Assembly: GCA_019694465.1 (NCBI GenBank)
Contig: JAIBBV010000013.1
Span: forward strand, 1-64,000
Origin: Oligoflexia bacterium
Lineage (GTDB): Bacteria > Bdellovibrionota_C > UBA2361 > JAFLCA01
Direction: 5' to 3'
Length of the DNA stretch: 64,000 nucleotides
Below, one piece after another: positions 8,876 to 16,469 of the stretch (the stretch's first letter is position 1; every line of letters begins with the position of its first letter). The notes under the pieces were generated by a model. The model was not told the origin of the DNA. It was given only the letters and a program-made list of their open reading frames with translations, and made no database searches. The position numbers and the translations under genes are program-made.

Positions 8876-9289
8876 CTACTTAGTCTTGTCCTCCTCGGCC
8901 AACAGGTCTAACTCTTCTATGCTAAAATCTGTCTCTGCGACAGTAGCACTAGCATTGCTAGCTAGCACCTCAGCGGCTGGCAATCGGGCTGCTCGTGCTG
9001 GGGCTAGACGCTCCAGAATACGCCGCAACGTTTGTACCTTGGGCAAAGCTCGGCACAAAAGCTCAATTTCGCGAATTGCGAATGGATAGCACTCTAGCTC
9101 GAAGTAAATTCGAGCCAGAAGCAGCCGTCCAATATGTGCTGATGGATTCCGTGAAAGCCCCTTTAAACATACCTCTAAAGCTTCCTTTAATAGCCCACGC
9201 CCATACAGCCCCTCAGCCAACTCAACAAATGCTGGGTGCCCAGCATCATTCTGTACCAGAGTCTGTAGGTCCTTCTCGTCAAAAGGCAT
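8876..9289 (-). CDS. Small TPR-like protein downstream of the pilus genes
   Basis: The 137-residue protein has no signal peptide. Its helical repeats resemble TPR units: HPAFVELAEGLYGRGLLKEA, then HIGRLLLARIYFELECYPFAI. An acidic tail follows (EELDLLAEEDK). It is probably cytoplasmic and a protein-binding adaptor, but no specific partner can be named. A good ribosome binding site (gaggggagc) precedes the ATG. It follows the pilQ-lipoprotein genes on the same strand but is separated from them by a terminator-like hairpin at 9312-9341. Confidence 0.75.
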   Translation of the reverse strand: MPFDEKDLQTLVQNDAGHPAFVELAEGLYGRGLLKEALEVCLKGLSRNPSAHIGRLLLARIYFELECYPFAIREIELLCRALPKVQTLRRILERLAPARAARLPAAEVLASNASATVAETDFSIEELDLLAEEDKTK

Positions 9290-9311
9290 ACTAATTCGCT
9301 CCCCTCAAAAC

Positions 9312-9341
9312 GAAAGAGCCTGCACGATGGCAGGCTCTTTC
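9312..9341 (-). terminator. Intrinsic terminator after the pilQ-region lipoproteins
   Basis: A perfect 12-bp stem (gaaagagcctgc/gcaggctctttc) encloses a 6-base loop. On the minus strand it is followed by cgttttgag, a short T-run. It sits 25 bases beyond the stop of the 361-residue lipoprotein gene and just before the TPR gene, so it should end or attenuate the pilus-lipoprotein transcript. Confidence 0.7.
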
Positions 9342-9366
9342 GGTCAATAAATTTCCACAAGTTAGC

Positions 9367-10452
9367 TTATGGGCATCTATTGAAGTTATCAAAGCTCAAT
9401 GTCTGAGTTGCTGTAATCTCGATGTCGCTTCCAACATCGTTGACACAGTTTAGAGTCATAGTTACAGCTTTGAATCCATAGTTATCAGGAATGTCTGTGG
9501 ACGAACCGAAGAAGCGCTTTGCTCCATCAACTACGTCAAACACAAGTACCCTGAATATCCCTGTTCCGCCGCCGCCCTCTAGAGCATCAGCTTCGCCAAC
9601 AAGACTTAGAGTGCCAGACACATAGTCAGTCCCTGAGTTCGCCAATGTGCTTGCTGAGGCTACCTTAAAGCTAGCTGTGTTACAGAATACTGTCTGATTG
9701 GTGTTATTCACTACCTTCAAGATAGCAACAGTATCAAAGAATGGCTCCAATGTGATAACTGGAGTTGGAGTTGGTGTCGGTGTCGGTGGAGTATCACCTT
9801 CCTGACTTGAGCAGATGCCCTGCTCAGTGTCGATCGAGAATGACACTGTCTCAGGATCTGAACCAACGCTGCCATCGTCAATTAATACCATTTGGCTAAT
9901 TCTTACGCCGTCTGAATCTGTACCACCAACGCCGCCGCTACCGGAGGTATCAGAACCACCGCCCAAGCCGCCGCCGGCAGCATTATCCCAGCCAGTGAAT
10001 CCATCAGGAATTGGGCCACGGCACTTAATGTCGACAAAGCGACGCATATTGGCGCCAACTGGCAGGCGACACGCAAACTGGTAACTACCAGGTGCCTTAC
10101 ATCCGATCACGCCGCTGATATTTCCACCAGCATCCGTAATCTCTGATCCAGTAGTAGGCTCAAGAATTGAGACGCCCGTCTCAGAATCACACGAAACTTT
10201 AATTCCCTGTACGCCGTTACCTTGAGCATCGGTAACCTTTACACCGAAGCCCGCTGTCTCAGAGACGCCAAAGTCGGTATCGTTAACAGATACCCTGATG
10301 TCGCCGGAACTCCCGGCACCACCTACAAAATCATTAACTGCTGAATCACCAGCCGAATCGCCATCTGTGCCGCCAGAGCAGCATGCTAATGCCACCCCAA
10401 CGCCAACGAGGGCCGCTCCGAATACTAACGAACGTACTTTATTATTCTTCAT
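9367..10452 (-). CDS. Putative Ig-like lipoprotein
   Basis: The 361-residue protein starts with a basic region, a hydrophobic stretch and ALACCSGG, which fits a lipoprotein signal with cysteine 24 or 25 modified. Residues from about 50 to 130 resemble a bacterial Ig-like (Big_1-type) fold (VSVNDTDFGVSETAGFGVKV, GNGVQGIKVSCD). A glycine-rich linker and a PTPTPTP stretch near 225 separate this from a C-terminal beta-rich domain. It has a strong ribosome binding site (aaggaaagg). Position after pilQ suggests an outer-membrane or surface role connected with pili, but that is inference. Confidence 0.7.
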   Translation of the reverse strand: MKNNKVRSLVFGAALVGVGVALACCSGGTDGDSAGDSAVNDFVGGAGSSGDIRVSVNDTDFGVSETAGFGVKVTDAQGNGVQGIKVSCDSETGVSILEPTTGSEITDAGGNISGVIGCKAPGSYQFACRLPVGANMRRFVDIKCRGPIPDGFTGWDNAAGGGLGGGSDTSGSGGVGGTDSDGVRISQMVLIDDGSVGSDPETVSFSIDTEQGICSSQEGDTPPTPTPTPTPVITLEPFFDTVAILKVVNNTNQTVFCNTASFKVASASTLANSGTDYVSGTLSLVGEADALEGGGGTGIFRVLVFDVVDGAKRFFGSSTDIPDNYGFKAVTMTLNCVNDVGSDIEITATQTLSFDNFNRCP

Positions 10453-10488
10453 AAGCGTAACCTTTCCTTAATCTCTGCCCCCGCTGAA

Positions 10489-11181
10489 CTAAGCACCGCT
10501 GCCGGATGATGAGGAACCGCCAGTACTTGGACTAATAACGATGTCCGGTGTGACCTGTGCGGTTAGCTCGCCTTCATTCGACTCGAAGCGGTCACCGGCT
10601 GTGCTTACGCCGCCGATAGTAGCCGAAACGATCATATTGAATGGAGGCTCAGGCAACGAGGCCTTATTCAAAATCATCCACTGGCGAATTGATGCTGGAA
10701 CAACAGCAATCGTAGCAAATGCGCGACTTGAAAGGTTCAAGTAACCAGCTGGCAGCGATGATGTGCACGCCGCAGCGGCTTCTGCACCACCGGAGCTTGG
10801 TCCCATCAAGGCTGAAACAACCACTGTTGTTGAAGGTGGATTCTCCAGCGCACCTGGCACTGTGTAGCTCAAGTACACTCTGTCAGCTCGCAGGCCCTGG
10901 CAGCCTAGGAAGTTTTCAGTGGCAATAACTGCGTTGACCGAACCGGCACCCGAGCTATTTCCCTCACTGACATCCTCTGCATCCGGATCGGACAAGGGGA
11001 ATGAAATGCTACCTAATGCGGTTGGCAGATCACCTGTCCCAGTACCGGAAGATTCAAAGAATCCTAAGAAGTTGAAGGTAACGCCCTGGTCGTTGTTGGT
11101 GGCTGAACCGCAGCCGAACAGCGAACCTGCGACAAAGACGCCAGCAATTAATTTATTCATGTTAGTCACAGACAATCGCAT
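10489..11181 (-). CDS. Putative lipoprotein downstream of pilQ
   Basis: A signal with lipobox GSLFGC (cysteine near residue 24) predicts a 230-residue lipoprotein. The mature part is serine/glycine-rich at both ends and beta-rich in between (VYLSYTVPGALENPPSTTVV). No family is recognised. The ATG at 11181 is chosen because agggag lies at the right distance; a second ATG at 11160 lacks one. It starts 17 bases after the pilQ stop and is followed 36 bases later by another lipoprotein gene. It does not look like PilP. Confidence 0.7.
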   Translation of the reverse strand: MRLSVTNMNKLIAGVFVAGSLFGCGSATNNDQGVTFNFLGFFESSGTGTGDLPTALGSISFPLSDPDAEDVSEGNSSGAGSVNAVIATENFLGCQGLRADRVYLSYTVPGALENPPSTTVVVSALMGPSSGGAEAAAACTSSLPAGYLNLSSRAFATIAVVPASIRQWMILNKASLPEPPFNMIVSATIGGVSTAGDRFESNEGELTAQVTPDIVISPSTGGSSSSGSGA

Positions 11182-11198
11182 AGAGACACTCCCTAAAA

Positions 11199-13391
11199 TT
11201 ACGAGGCAACCTTCATCGCAGCGTCATCAAAGCTCCCCTCGACGATGCGTGGGGTGATGAAGAATATCAGCTCTTCATCGGACTTATCGAGCTTGGTGTG
11301 ACGGAACAAGTGACCAAGGAACGGAATGTCTTTCAAGAAGGGCACGCCGTCGATGTTATCCTTGTCAGCAATCTTGTAGATGCCGCCCATAGCGAAGGTC
11401 TGTCCACTGGACACGAGTACCGATGAAGTTGCACTACGCTCGCGCTCGGATGGAATACCATCCACCAAGCGATCGCCGAAGGTGCTGGACTTCGCATCGA
11501 CGTCCAATAGCACGTAGTAGTCTGGCGAGGCCTGCGGTGTAACAGTCAGAGTAATACCAATCTCGATTATCTCTGTTGCTGTGCCACCGTTGCCGCTTGA
11601 GGTAGCTCCGGAACCGACTTGCACGGTGTTACCGCCGCTAGGAGTCTTAACGCGGATTTTTTCAACGCTCTTAATCGTAGCCTGCTTGTTGTTTGTTGTA
11701 GCAACAGCAGGACGGCTAATTACGCGTACGCGTCCCTCGGACTCAAGTGCCGAGATTCTAGTGTCTAAGGACTTCGAACCATCTGCACTTCCGAACAAGA
11801 AGTTAACAGCCGAACCAGCGCTTTGTGAAACGGCTGCTGGGAATGCTGAGGCAGAATTGCCAGTTCCAAGTCCACCACCGATTTCAACGCTGTTGGGGAA
11901 ATTGTAGCCAGTGGCCGTACCCACATCAGGCGAACGCAGATACTGGAAGCCAAGCTCAGCGCCAAGCTCACGCAGGAAGCTGCGACTCGCTTCAACGATC
12001 TGAGTCTCAAGCAATACCTGAGGCGTACGTAAATCTAGCTTGCCCACTAACTCAGCTACATTCTTAATACCCTTGCGGATATCTTTAATGATCAGCTGAT
12101 TGGTGCGCTCGTCGTACGTCGCCGATCCGCGCTCAGATAGAACTGTATCTACCAGGGGCTTCAATTCAGAGGCCTTAGCGTAGCTAATGCGAATATAGCG
12201 CACTGACAACGGCTCAAGCTCTTCCTCAGCTTGTTGTGCCTGCTTCAAAGCTTCACGCTCTTGGCGCAGCTTTTCAACTGGAGCAATACGAATAACGTTA
12301 CCCTCTTGCACCTTATCCAAGCCATTGGTCTTGAGGATCACATCCAAGGCTTGATCCCAAGGAACATCAATCAAGCGCAAGGTAACCTTACCAGTAACGT
12401 CCTCGCTCGCAATAATGTTCAAGTTCGAAACCTCAGCGATAATGCGCAAGGCATTATCGATGTCGGTATCTTGAAGATCTAGAGAGATAAGTCGCCCAGT
12501 GTACTTTGGCGTGTCTTCAAGAAGAGATCGCACATCACTGTCGAGGCCGGCATCAGCGCCTGCGTTGGCAGCAGTGGCGTTCTTGTCCTTATCTCCCTCA
12601 GCTGTCTTGTCAGCGGCGGCATCTGCAGCTGCTGGCTTGGCTGAAGCATCCTTCTCAGCTGCTAGCTGAGCACGTGCATCACTCTGAGCAAGAGTATCCT
12701 GAGCGGCACTCACGATGATTTTGTTATTCTCCGATCTGGCGGTTAGACTAGATCCGGGTTGAGCGAAGATTCGAAGCGCTACGTCATTCCCCTTGGTAAC
12801 TGGGCGAACAGAACGGATCGCACCACTGCTCGGGGGAGAGACAAGCGCCTGGGAAATGCTGGAGTCAAGACCTGCACCTTCAAGGGTCAACACATACTCT
12901 GATGGAGCGGTCTTCTTCAGCGTGAAAAAGCCAGGGGACTTCATGTCGGCCACAACGGCATTTGACCCAGCGCTGAGCTTCTCAATGCTCAAGCCAACAA
13001 GCTTGGCGCCATGATGTTCTTCCTCGCCAGCCTTACCGTGCTCATCCTTCTCTTCGCTAGGAGCAGGCTCGTTCTTAAGATCGCGAGCTGGGCTGCTGAA
13101 AGGCTGAGAAAGGGCAACATTAGAGCGAGTATCTATCGCGCTCTCTTGAGTCGCCTCACCGGTAGTGTCGCCCTTGGGGGCGTCGATGGTCGTGGTGTCG
13201 GTTGTCGTATCTGTATTTGCTGTCTCTGTCCCAAGTGTCGATCCAGCTACAGTGCCATTTGACGCCATCATTTCACTGCCGGAATTATCGGCAGTAGTCG
13301 GCGTGCGGCCAGCACAGGCGGAGACAAGGGAAATGGACGCAAGCAGAATTGCAAGACGACGCACCCGCGAATTTCTAGCGGCAACGTTCAT
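11199..13391 (-). CDS. pilQ: Type IV pilus secretin PilQ
   Basis: PilQ forms the outer-membrane channel through which the type IV pilus passes. In this 730-residue protein an acidic/threonine-rich stretch leads to an AMIN domain (about 130-220), a short linker, an STN-like domain near 300-375 (ISLDLQDTDIDNALRIIAEV), a secretin N1-like domain (SVRYIRISYAKASELKPLVD) and the C-terminal secretin domain (LLETQIVEASRSFLRELGAE to the end). The N-terminus ISLVSACAG contains a lipobox-like LVSAC, so the protein may be lipidated, which is unusual for PilQ. The ribosome binding site agggaga supports this start. Confidence 0.94.
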   Translation of the reverse strand: MNVAARNSRVRRLAILLASISLVSACAGRTPTTADNSGSEMMASNGTVAGSTLGTETANTDTTTDTTTIDAPKGDTTGEATQESAIDTRSNVALSQPFSSPARDLKNEPAPSEEKDEHGKAGEEEHHGAKLVGLSIEKLSAGSNAVVADMKSPGFFTLKKTAPSEYVLTLEGAGLDSSISQALVSPPSSGAIRSVRPVTKGNDVALRIFAQPGSSLTARSENNKIIVSAAQDTLAQSDARAQLAAEKDASAKPAAADAAADKTAEGDKDKNATAANAGADAGLDSDVRSLLEDTPKYTGRLISLDLQDTDIDNALRIIAEVSNLNIIASEDVTGKVTLRLIDVPWDQALDVILKTNGLDKVQEGNVIRIAPVEKLRQEREALKQAQQAEEELEPLSVRYIRISYAKASELKPLVDTVLSERGSATYDERTNQLIIKDIRKGIKNVAELVGKLDLRTPQVLLETQIVEASRSFLRELGAELGFQYLRSPDVGTATGYNFPNSVEIGGGLGTGNSASAFPAAVSQSAGSAVNFLFGSADGSKSLDTRISALESEGRVRVISRPAVATTNNKQATIKSVEKIRVKTPSGGNTVQVGSGATSSGNGGTATEIIEIGITLTVTPQASPDYYVLLDVDAKSSTFGDRLVDGIPSERERSATSSVLVSSGQTFAMGGIYKIADKDNIDGVPFLKDIPFLGHLFRHTKLDKSDEELIFFITPRIVEGSFDDAAMKVAS

Positions 13392-13747
13392 GAGACTCTC
13401 CCTAACTAACTATTGTAAACATGACTCAAGACTTTAAAACCATCCTCGGCGATGAGGCAAAAACCTTAACGATAATACCTACCGCCATTACCAGTAAGCA
13501 ATAAGCAAAGTCCCTTTGCCTAAGCTTGCCACCTTGATGAGTTCATCACCGAAGTGAATTAGGACAGCTAACGATACTCTCCAGGCAGGTAACCAAGGTG
13601 CTAAATGTCCTATTCAAATAGTTAACAACCTGGTCACCTGTCAATACAAAACCGCCTAAACCTAGTGAAATTTCGCGGATTTAAATCAAAGTTTCAAACC
13701 GCGAAACTCTCAAGTGAGCAAAAGAGCAGGAAAATAACGGCGTTTTG
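13392..13747 (-). promoter_or_regulatory. pilO-pilQ gap with hairpin and possible pilQ promoter
   Basis: This 356-base region lies where pilP is normally found, but all three minus-strand frames are closed by stops. Reading toward pilQ there is first an inverted repeat (tttcgcgg 13671-13678 / ccgcgaaa 13699-13706) that may terminate pilMNO, then a perfect -35 box TTGACA (13639-13644) with a weak -10 (TATTTG, 13615-13620, spacer 18). That would give pilQ a leader of about 215 nt. I could not fit the leader to a known riboswitch. Confidence 0.35.
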
Positions 13748-14371
13748 CTACTTTCTCCTGCGCTTCTTGGAATCAGACTCACCAGGAGCTTTGATGCGCT
13801 CAGCTTCGTCTAAGTAACGAAAAGTTGTGGCGACGCACTCAGAAGCTATTGTGATTCGATCCTCGCCGATCTTCGGCTCAACCATGCTAACTTGATTGAT
13901 GTTAACAATTCGAGGCAAACGCCCAACCTCATCGAAAAACGTTGCTACTTGGTGGAAGCTACCCGTTACAGCCACTTTAACAGGCACTTCAGCGTAGAAC
14001 TCACGAAACACCTCTGGACTTGGCTTAAATAGGTTAACCTCTAAACCAGCATCTCGCGCCAGAGTCGAAATATTAGCGAGTAGATCTGGGATCTCGCGCT
14101 CATCGGGCAATTCTTGCAACGCAAACTTTAGCTTTACGTCCAGCTCCTCAACTTCCTTTCGGAATTTGGACAAATTTGCAGCCAGACGCCGCTCGTGCCC
14201 GATCTTACTCTGAAGGTCCTCAATCTTGCTTGCCAACTTTTCCTGTTCACTCAGCTGCGGGCTGTAAAAATATTGCCAAAACAGAAAGCTGAGCAACAAA
14301 ATACTGCCCACCCAAAAAGCAACTTTTTGGCTAGTTGGGCGCTCCATGAAATTTTGAAGTAGGGGATTCAT
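13748..14371 (-). CDS. pilO: Type IV pilus assembly protein PilO
   Basis: PilO pairs with PilN in the inner-membrane alignment complex linking PilM to the secretin. The 207-residue protein has a short cytoplasmic N-terminus, one membrane span (about 18-35, VAFWVGSILLLSFLFW), a coiled coil (about 40-85) and a ferredoxin-like periplasmic domain (AGLEVNLFKPSPEVFREFY, then VTGSFHQVATFFDEVGRLPR). That layout and length match PilO. The C-terminal tail is basic (SKKRRRK). It lies 29 bases after pilN. Confidence 0.93.
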   Translation of the reverse strand: MNPLLQNFMERPTSQKVAFWVGSILLLSFLFWQYFYSPQLSEQEKLASKIEDLQSKIGHERRLAANLSKFRKEVEELDVKLKFALQELPDEREIPDLLANISTLARDAGLEVNLFKPSPEVFREFYAEVPVKVAVTGSFHQVATFFDEVGRLPRIVNINQVSMVEPKIGEDRITIASECVATTFRYLDEAERIKAPGESDSKKRRRK

Positions 14372-14400
14372 TATCCTTCCATCTCTCTAGAACAAAAAAC

Positions 14401-14991
14401 CTACGACTTTGTGGGCCCTGCTGCCTCATCTGATTTTTTTATACGCAACTTGCCTGTGTAGCTAATCTTGGCATCCAACGTGAAATCCTTGACCTTCACG
14501 CCACGCTCTTCTACCTGCTTGGTTTCTACCAAATCGACACTGGTAAAGTACTCTGAGGCCTGCAGATCTTTCATGAATGTCGCAATTGTCTGATTGTCCA
14601 GCGCAAAGCCTGAGATTCTGAGAATACTTCCGCTTTCCTTAATGTCCGTAAGCCAGGCACGCTCCGGAAGAGACATGTTGAGATCGTCCATAACTTTAAC
14701 TGGACCAACTTTGTTGCGCTTAAGCGTAGCTATTACCACAAGCTTGTCATTTAACTCTGCGCGCTTACGATCTAACTCCTTCACTTCCTTTGTCGTTTCC
14801 TGCAAAGCTGCTAGCTGGCGCTCCAATTTGCCAGCTTCGGTGGTCTTTTGAGCTACCTCCACAGAGATGGAGTCGTTCAGATAGTAGAAAATGCCTAGGC
14901 ACACCAAGAGCGAAGCCACGTAAGCCGCAATCAGCAAATTGTGCGAATTATCGACAACTGTGTCCTCTCCAAGGAGGTTAATCTTAATCAT
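14401..14991 (-). CDS. pilN: Type IV pilus assembly protein PilN
   Basis: PilN begins with the conserved INLL motif (MIKINLLGED) that docks into PilM. A membrane span follows (about 20-38), then a coiled coil and a periplasmic ferredoxin-like domain (LTDIKESGSILRISGFALDN). The 196-residue length is normal for the family. It starts 3 bases after pilM ends and is followed by pilO, the standard order. Confidence 0.94.
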   Translation of the reverse strand: MIKINLLGEDTVVDNSHNLLIAAYVASLLVCLGIFYYLNDSISVEVAQKTTEAGKLERQLAALQETTKEVKELDRKRAELNDKLVVIATLKRNKVGPVKVMDDLNMSLPERAWLTDIKESGSILRISGFALDNQTIATFMKDLQASEYFTSVDLVETKQVEERGVKVKDFTLDAKISYTGKLRIKKSDEAAGPTKS

Positions 14992-14994
14992 GCC

Positions 14995-16107
14995 TTAAGC
15001 CTCCTCGTATTCGGGAATTATTTTATCGCCGGGGCTACGAATTCCCATACCTACCGCGACAGACATGAAGGGTGAAAGCTCTTGAATATAAGCGGAATCA
15101 AAGCCATCTCCGATCTCAACACCCTTGAGCGGATTTAAAGCCTCGCATCGAATGCCTGTTTTTTCGCTTAGCTCAGATACCAATCCTGGAACCAAGGAAC
15201 CGCCGCCGCTTAACAAAATTGAGTCAATCGCTTCATCCGCACCTGAGGCATTCCAGAAGAAACTCAGCTGGCGATTTAGCTCCCCTGCCGCGTATTCAAT
15301 ATTCCTATCTATTACATCTTGGATCGCCCCAGCCATCGCATCATCAGCAGCTTTAGAGCCACTACCAGATGTAGTGCCTTTACGTTTGAGGGCTTCCGCC
15401 TCATCAGCACTGACCCCCATAACTTCAACTATGCCATCAGTGAAGAGCTTGCCGCCAACCGCCACATCTCCGGTAAACAGCGAATCGCCACCTTTACAAA
15501 TATTGATACTGGAGTAGCGAGTCCCCATGTTCACTAACGCTACCGTCTTACTAACAAGGTCCGGATAGCCTAATTCGAACATATTTTGCATGGCGAAAAA
15601 GTCGACATCGACAACAGCAACTTCCAAGCCAGCCAGCGAAAAGCATTCCATGAAACTATCAAGGATCTCATCCTTAACCGCAGCTACCAACACATCCAGC
15701 TGGCTCTTACCAGATTCACCGATGATGTGGTAATCCAACCTGACCGCCTCAAGGTTGTGTGGAATAAAATTACCAGCTTCAAGTTGTATGTTTCCTGCAA
15801 GTTCGACTAGGTCGACCTTGGGCATTTTGATCTTCTTGGTAAACACGGCCGGTCCAGGCACAGCCGTAATGACGCGTTTATCTGCAACTGAATTTGCTTC
15901 CAGCAGCGCTGTAATCTGCTCAGAAACCTTATCAGTTTTTGTGATCACATTGTTAGAAAAAATGTCGCCGCTTAGACTAGCGCTTCCAATATTGAGCAGC
16001 TTTGGCCGAGCACCCGAAATATCCAGCTCTAAGAGCTTGATCGATGATGCGCCTATATCGATAGCGATGAGTGATTCTTGCTTTTTAAAGAAATCTTTGA
16101 AGCCCAT
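14995..16107 (-). CDS. pilM: Type IV pilus assembly ATPase-like protein PilM
   Basis: PilM is the cytoplasmic actin-like (FtsA-like) protein that holds PilN and connects the pilus motor to the envelope complex. The nucleotide-binding signature LIAIDIGASSIKLLEL lies near the start, and ILLSGGGSLVPGL near residue 300 is the second phosphate motif. I chose the ATG at 16107 (MGFKDFFKK), which gives the usual length of 370 residues; an upstream TTG at 16164 would add 19 unlikely residues. It is the first gene of a pilM-N-O run. Confidence 0.94.
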   Translation of the reverse strand: MGFKDFFKKQESLIAIDIGASSIKLLELDISGARPKLLNIGSASLSGDIFSNNVITKTDKVSEQITALLEANSVADKRVITAVPGPAVFTKKIKMPKVDLVELAGNIQLEAGNFIPHNLEAVRLDYHIIGESGKSQLDVLVAAVKDEILDSFMECFSLAGLEVAVVDVDFFAMQNMFELGYPDLVSKTVALVNMGTRYSSINICKGGDSLFTGDVAVGGKLFTDGIVEVMGVSADEAEALKRKGTTSGSGSKAADDAMAGAIQDVIDRNIEYAAGELNRQLSFFWNASGADEAIDSILLSGGGSLVPGLVSELSEKTGIRCEALNPLKGVEIGDGFDSAYIQELSPFMSVAVGMGIRSPGDKIIPEYEEA

Positions 16108-16469
16108 AATCTTGGTATATGATGCATGTTTTGGGGGCGCGGTAGTACTCTGATTCTGCCGCAAGCACTTTTAATGACTTGCGGAACAGTCTCCTTTTTC
16201 AACCACCGTAATACTCCGAACGTGGGGAGCTTGATGACAGTGGTAGTGAATGTACAGCGTGCTTCTTTCAAAAAGCCTGTCAACCCAACTGGTTGCAGCT
16301 AATTTTTACGCGCCTATAGGAGCCAAGACCGTTTGGTAGTTGTGGGCGGACGAAACAGCCGTTTGATTTAATAAATAACTTTGGAGCAGCATATGCGAAC
16401 TCTACTTTCACCTGCTGTTGTGATATACCGAACAACGCAATCGCAAAATCCCGTTCTACCTAGGCCGCA
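16108..16469. other. Divergent upstream region between pilM and priA
   Basis: About 360 bases separate the divergent pilM and priA genes and must contain promoters for both. I see no strong sigma-70 or sigma-54 consensus pair and no large inverted repeat. Short open frames across this gap lack ribosome binding sites and family features. Confidence 0.35.

Noticed and set aside
13392..13747. A degraded pilP or a cyclic-di-GMP riboswitch before pilQ
   Set aside because: All frames are closed and the leader lacks the conserved cores of known cyclic-di-GMP riboswitches; only a loose GGTAGGTA-like match was seen.
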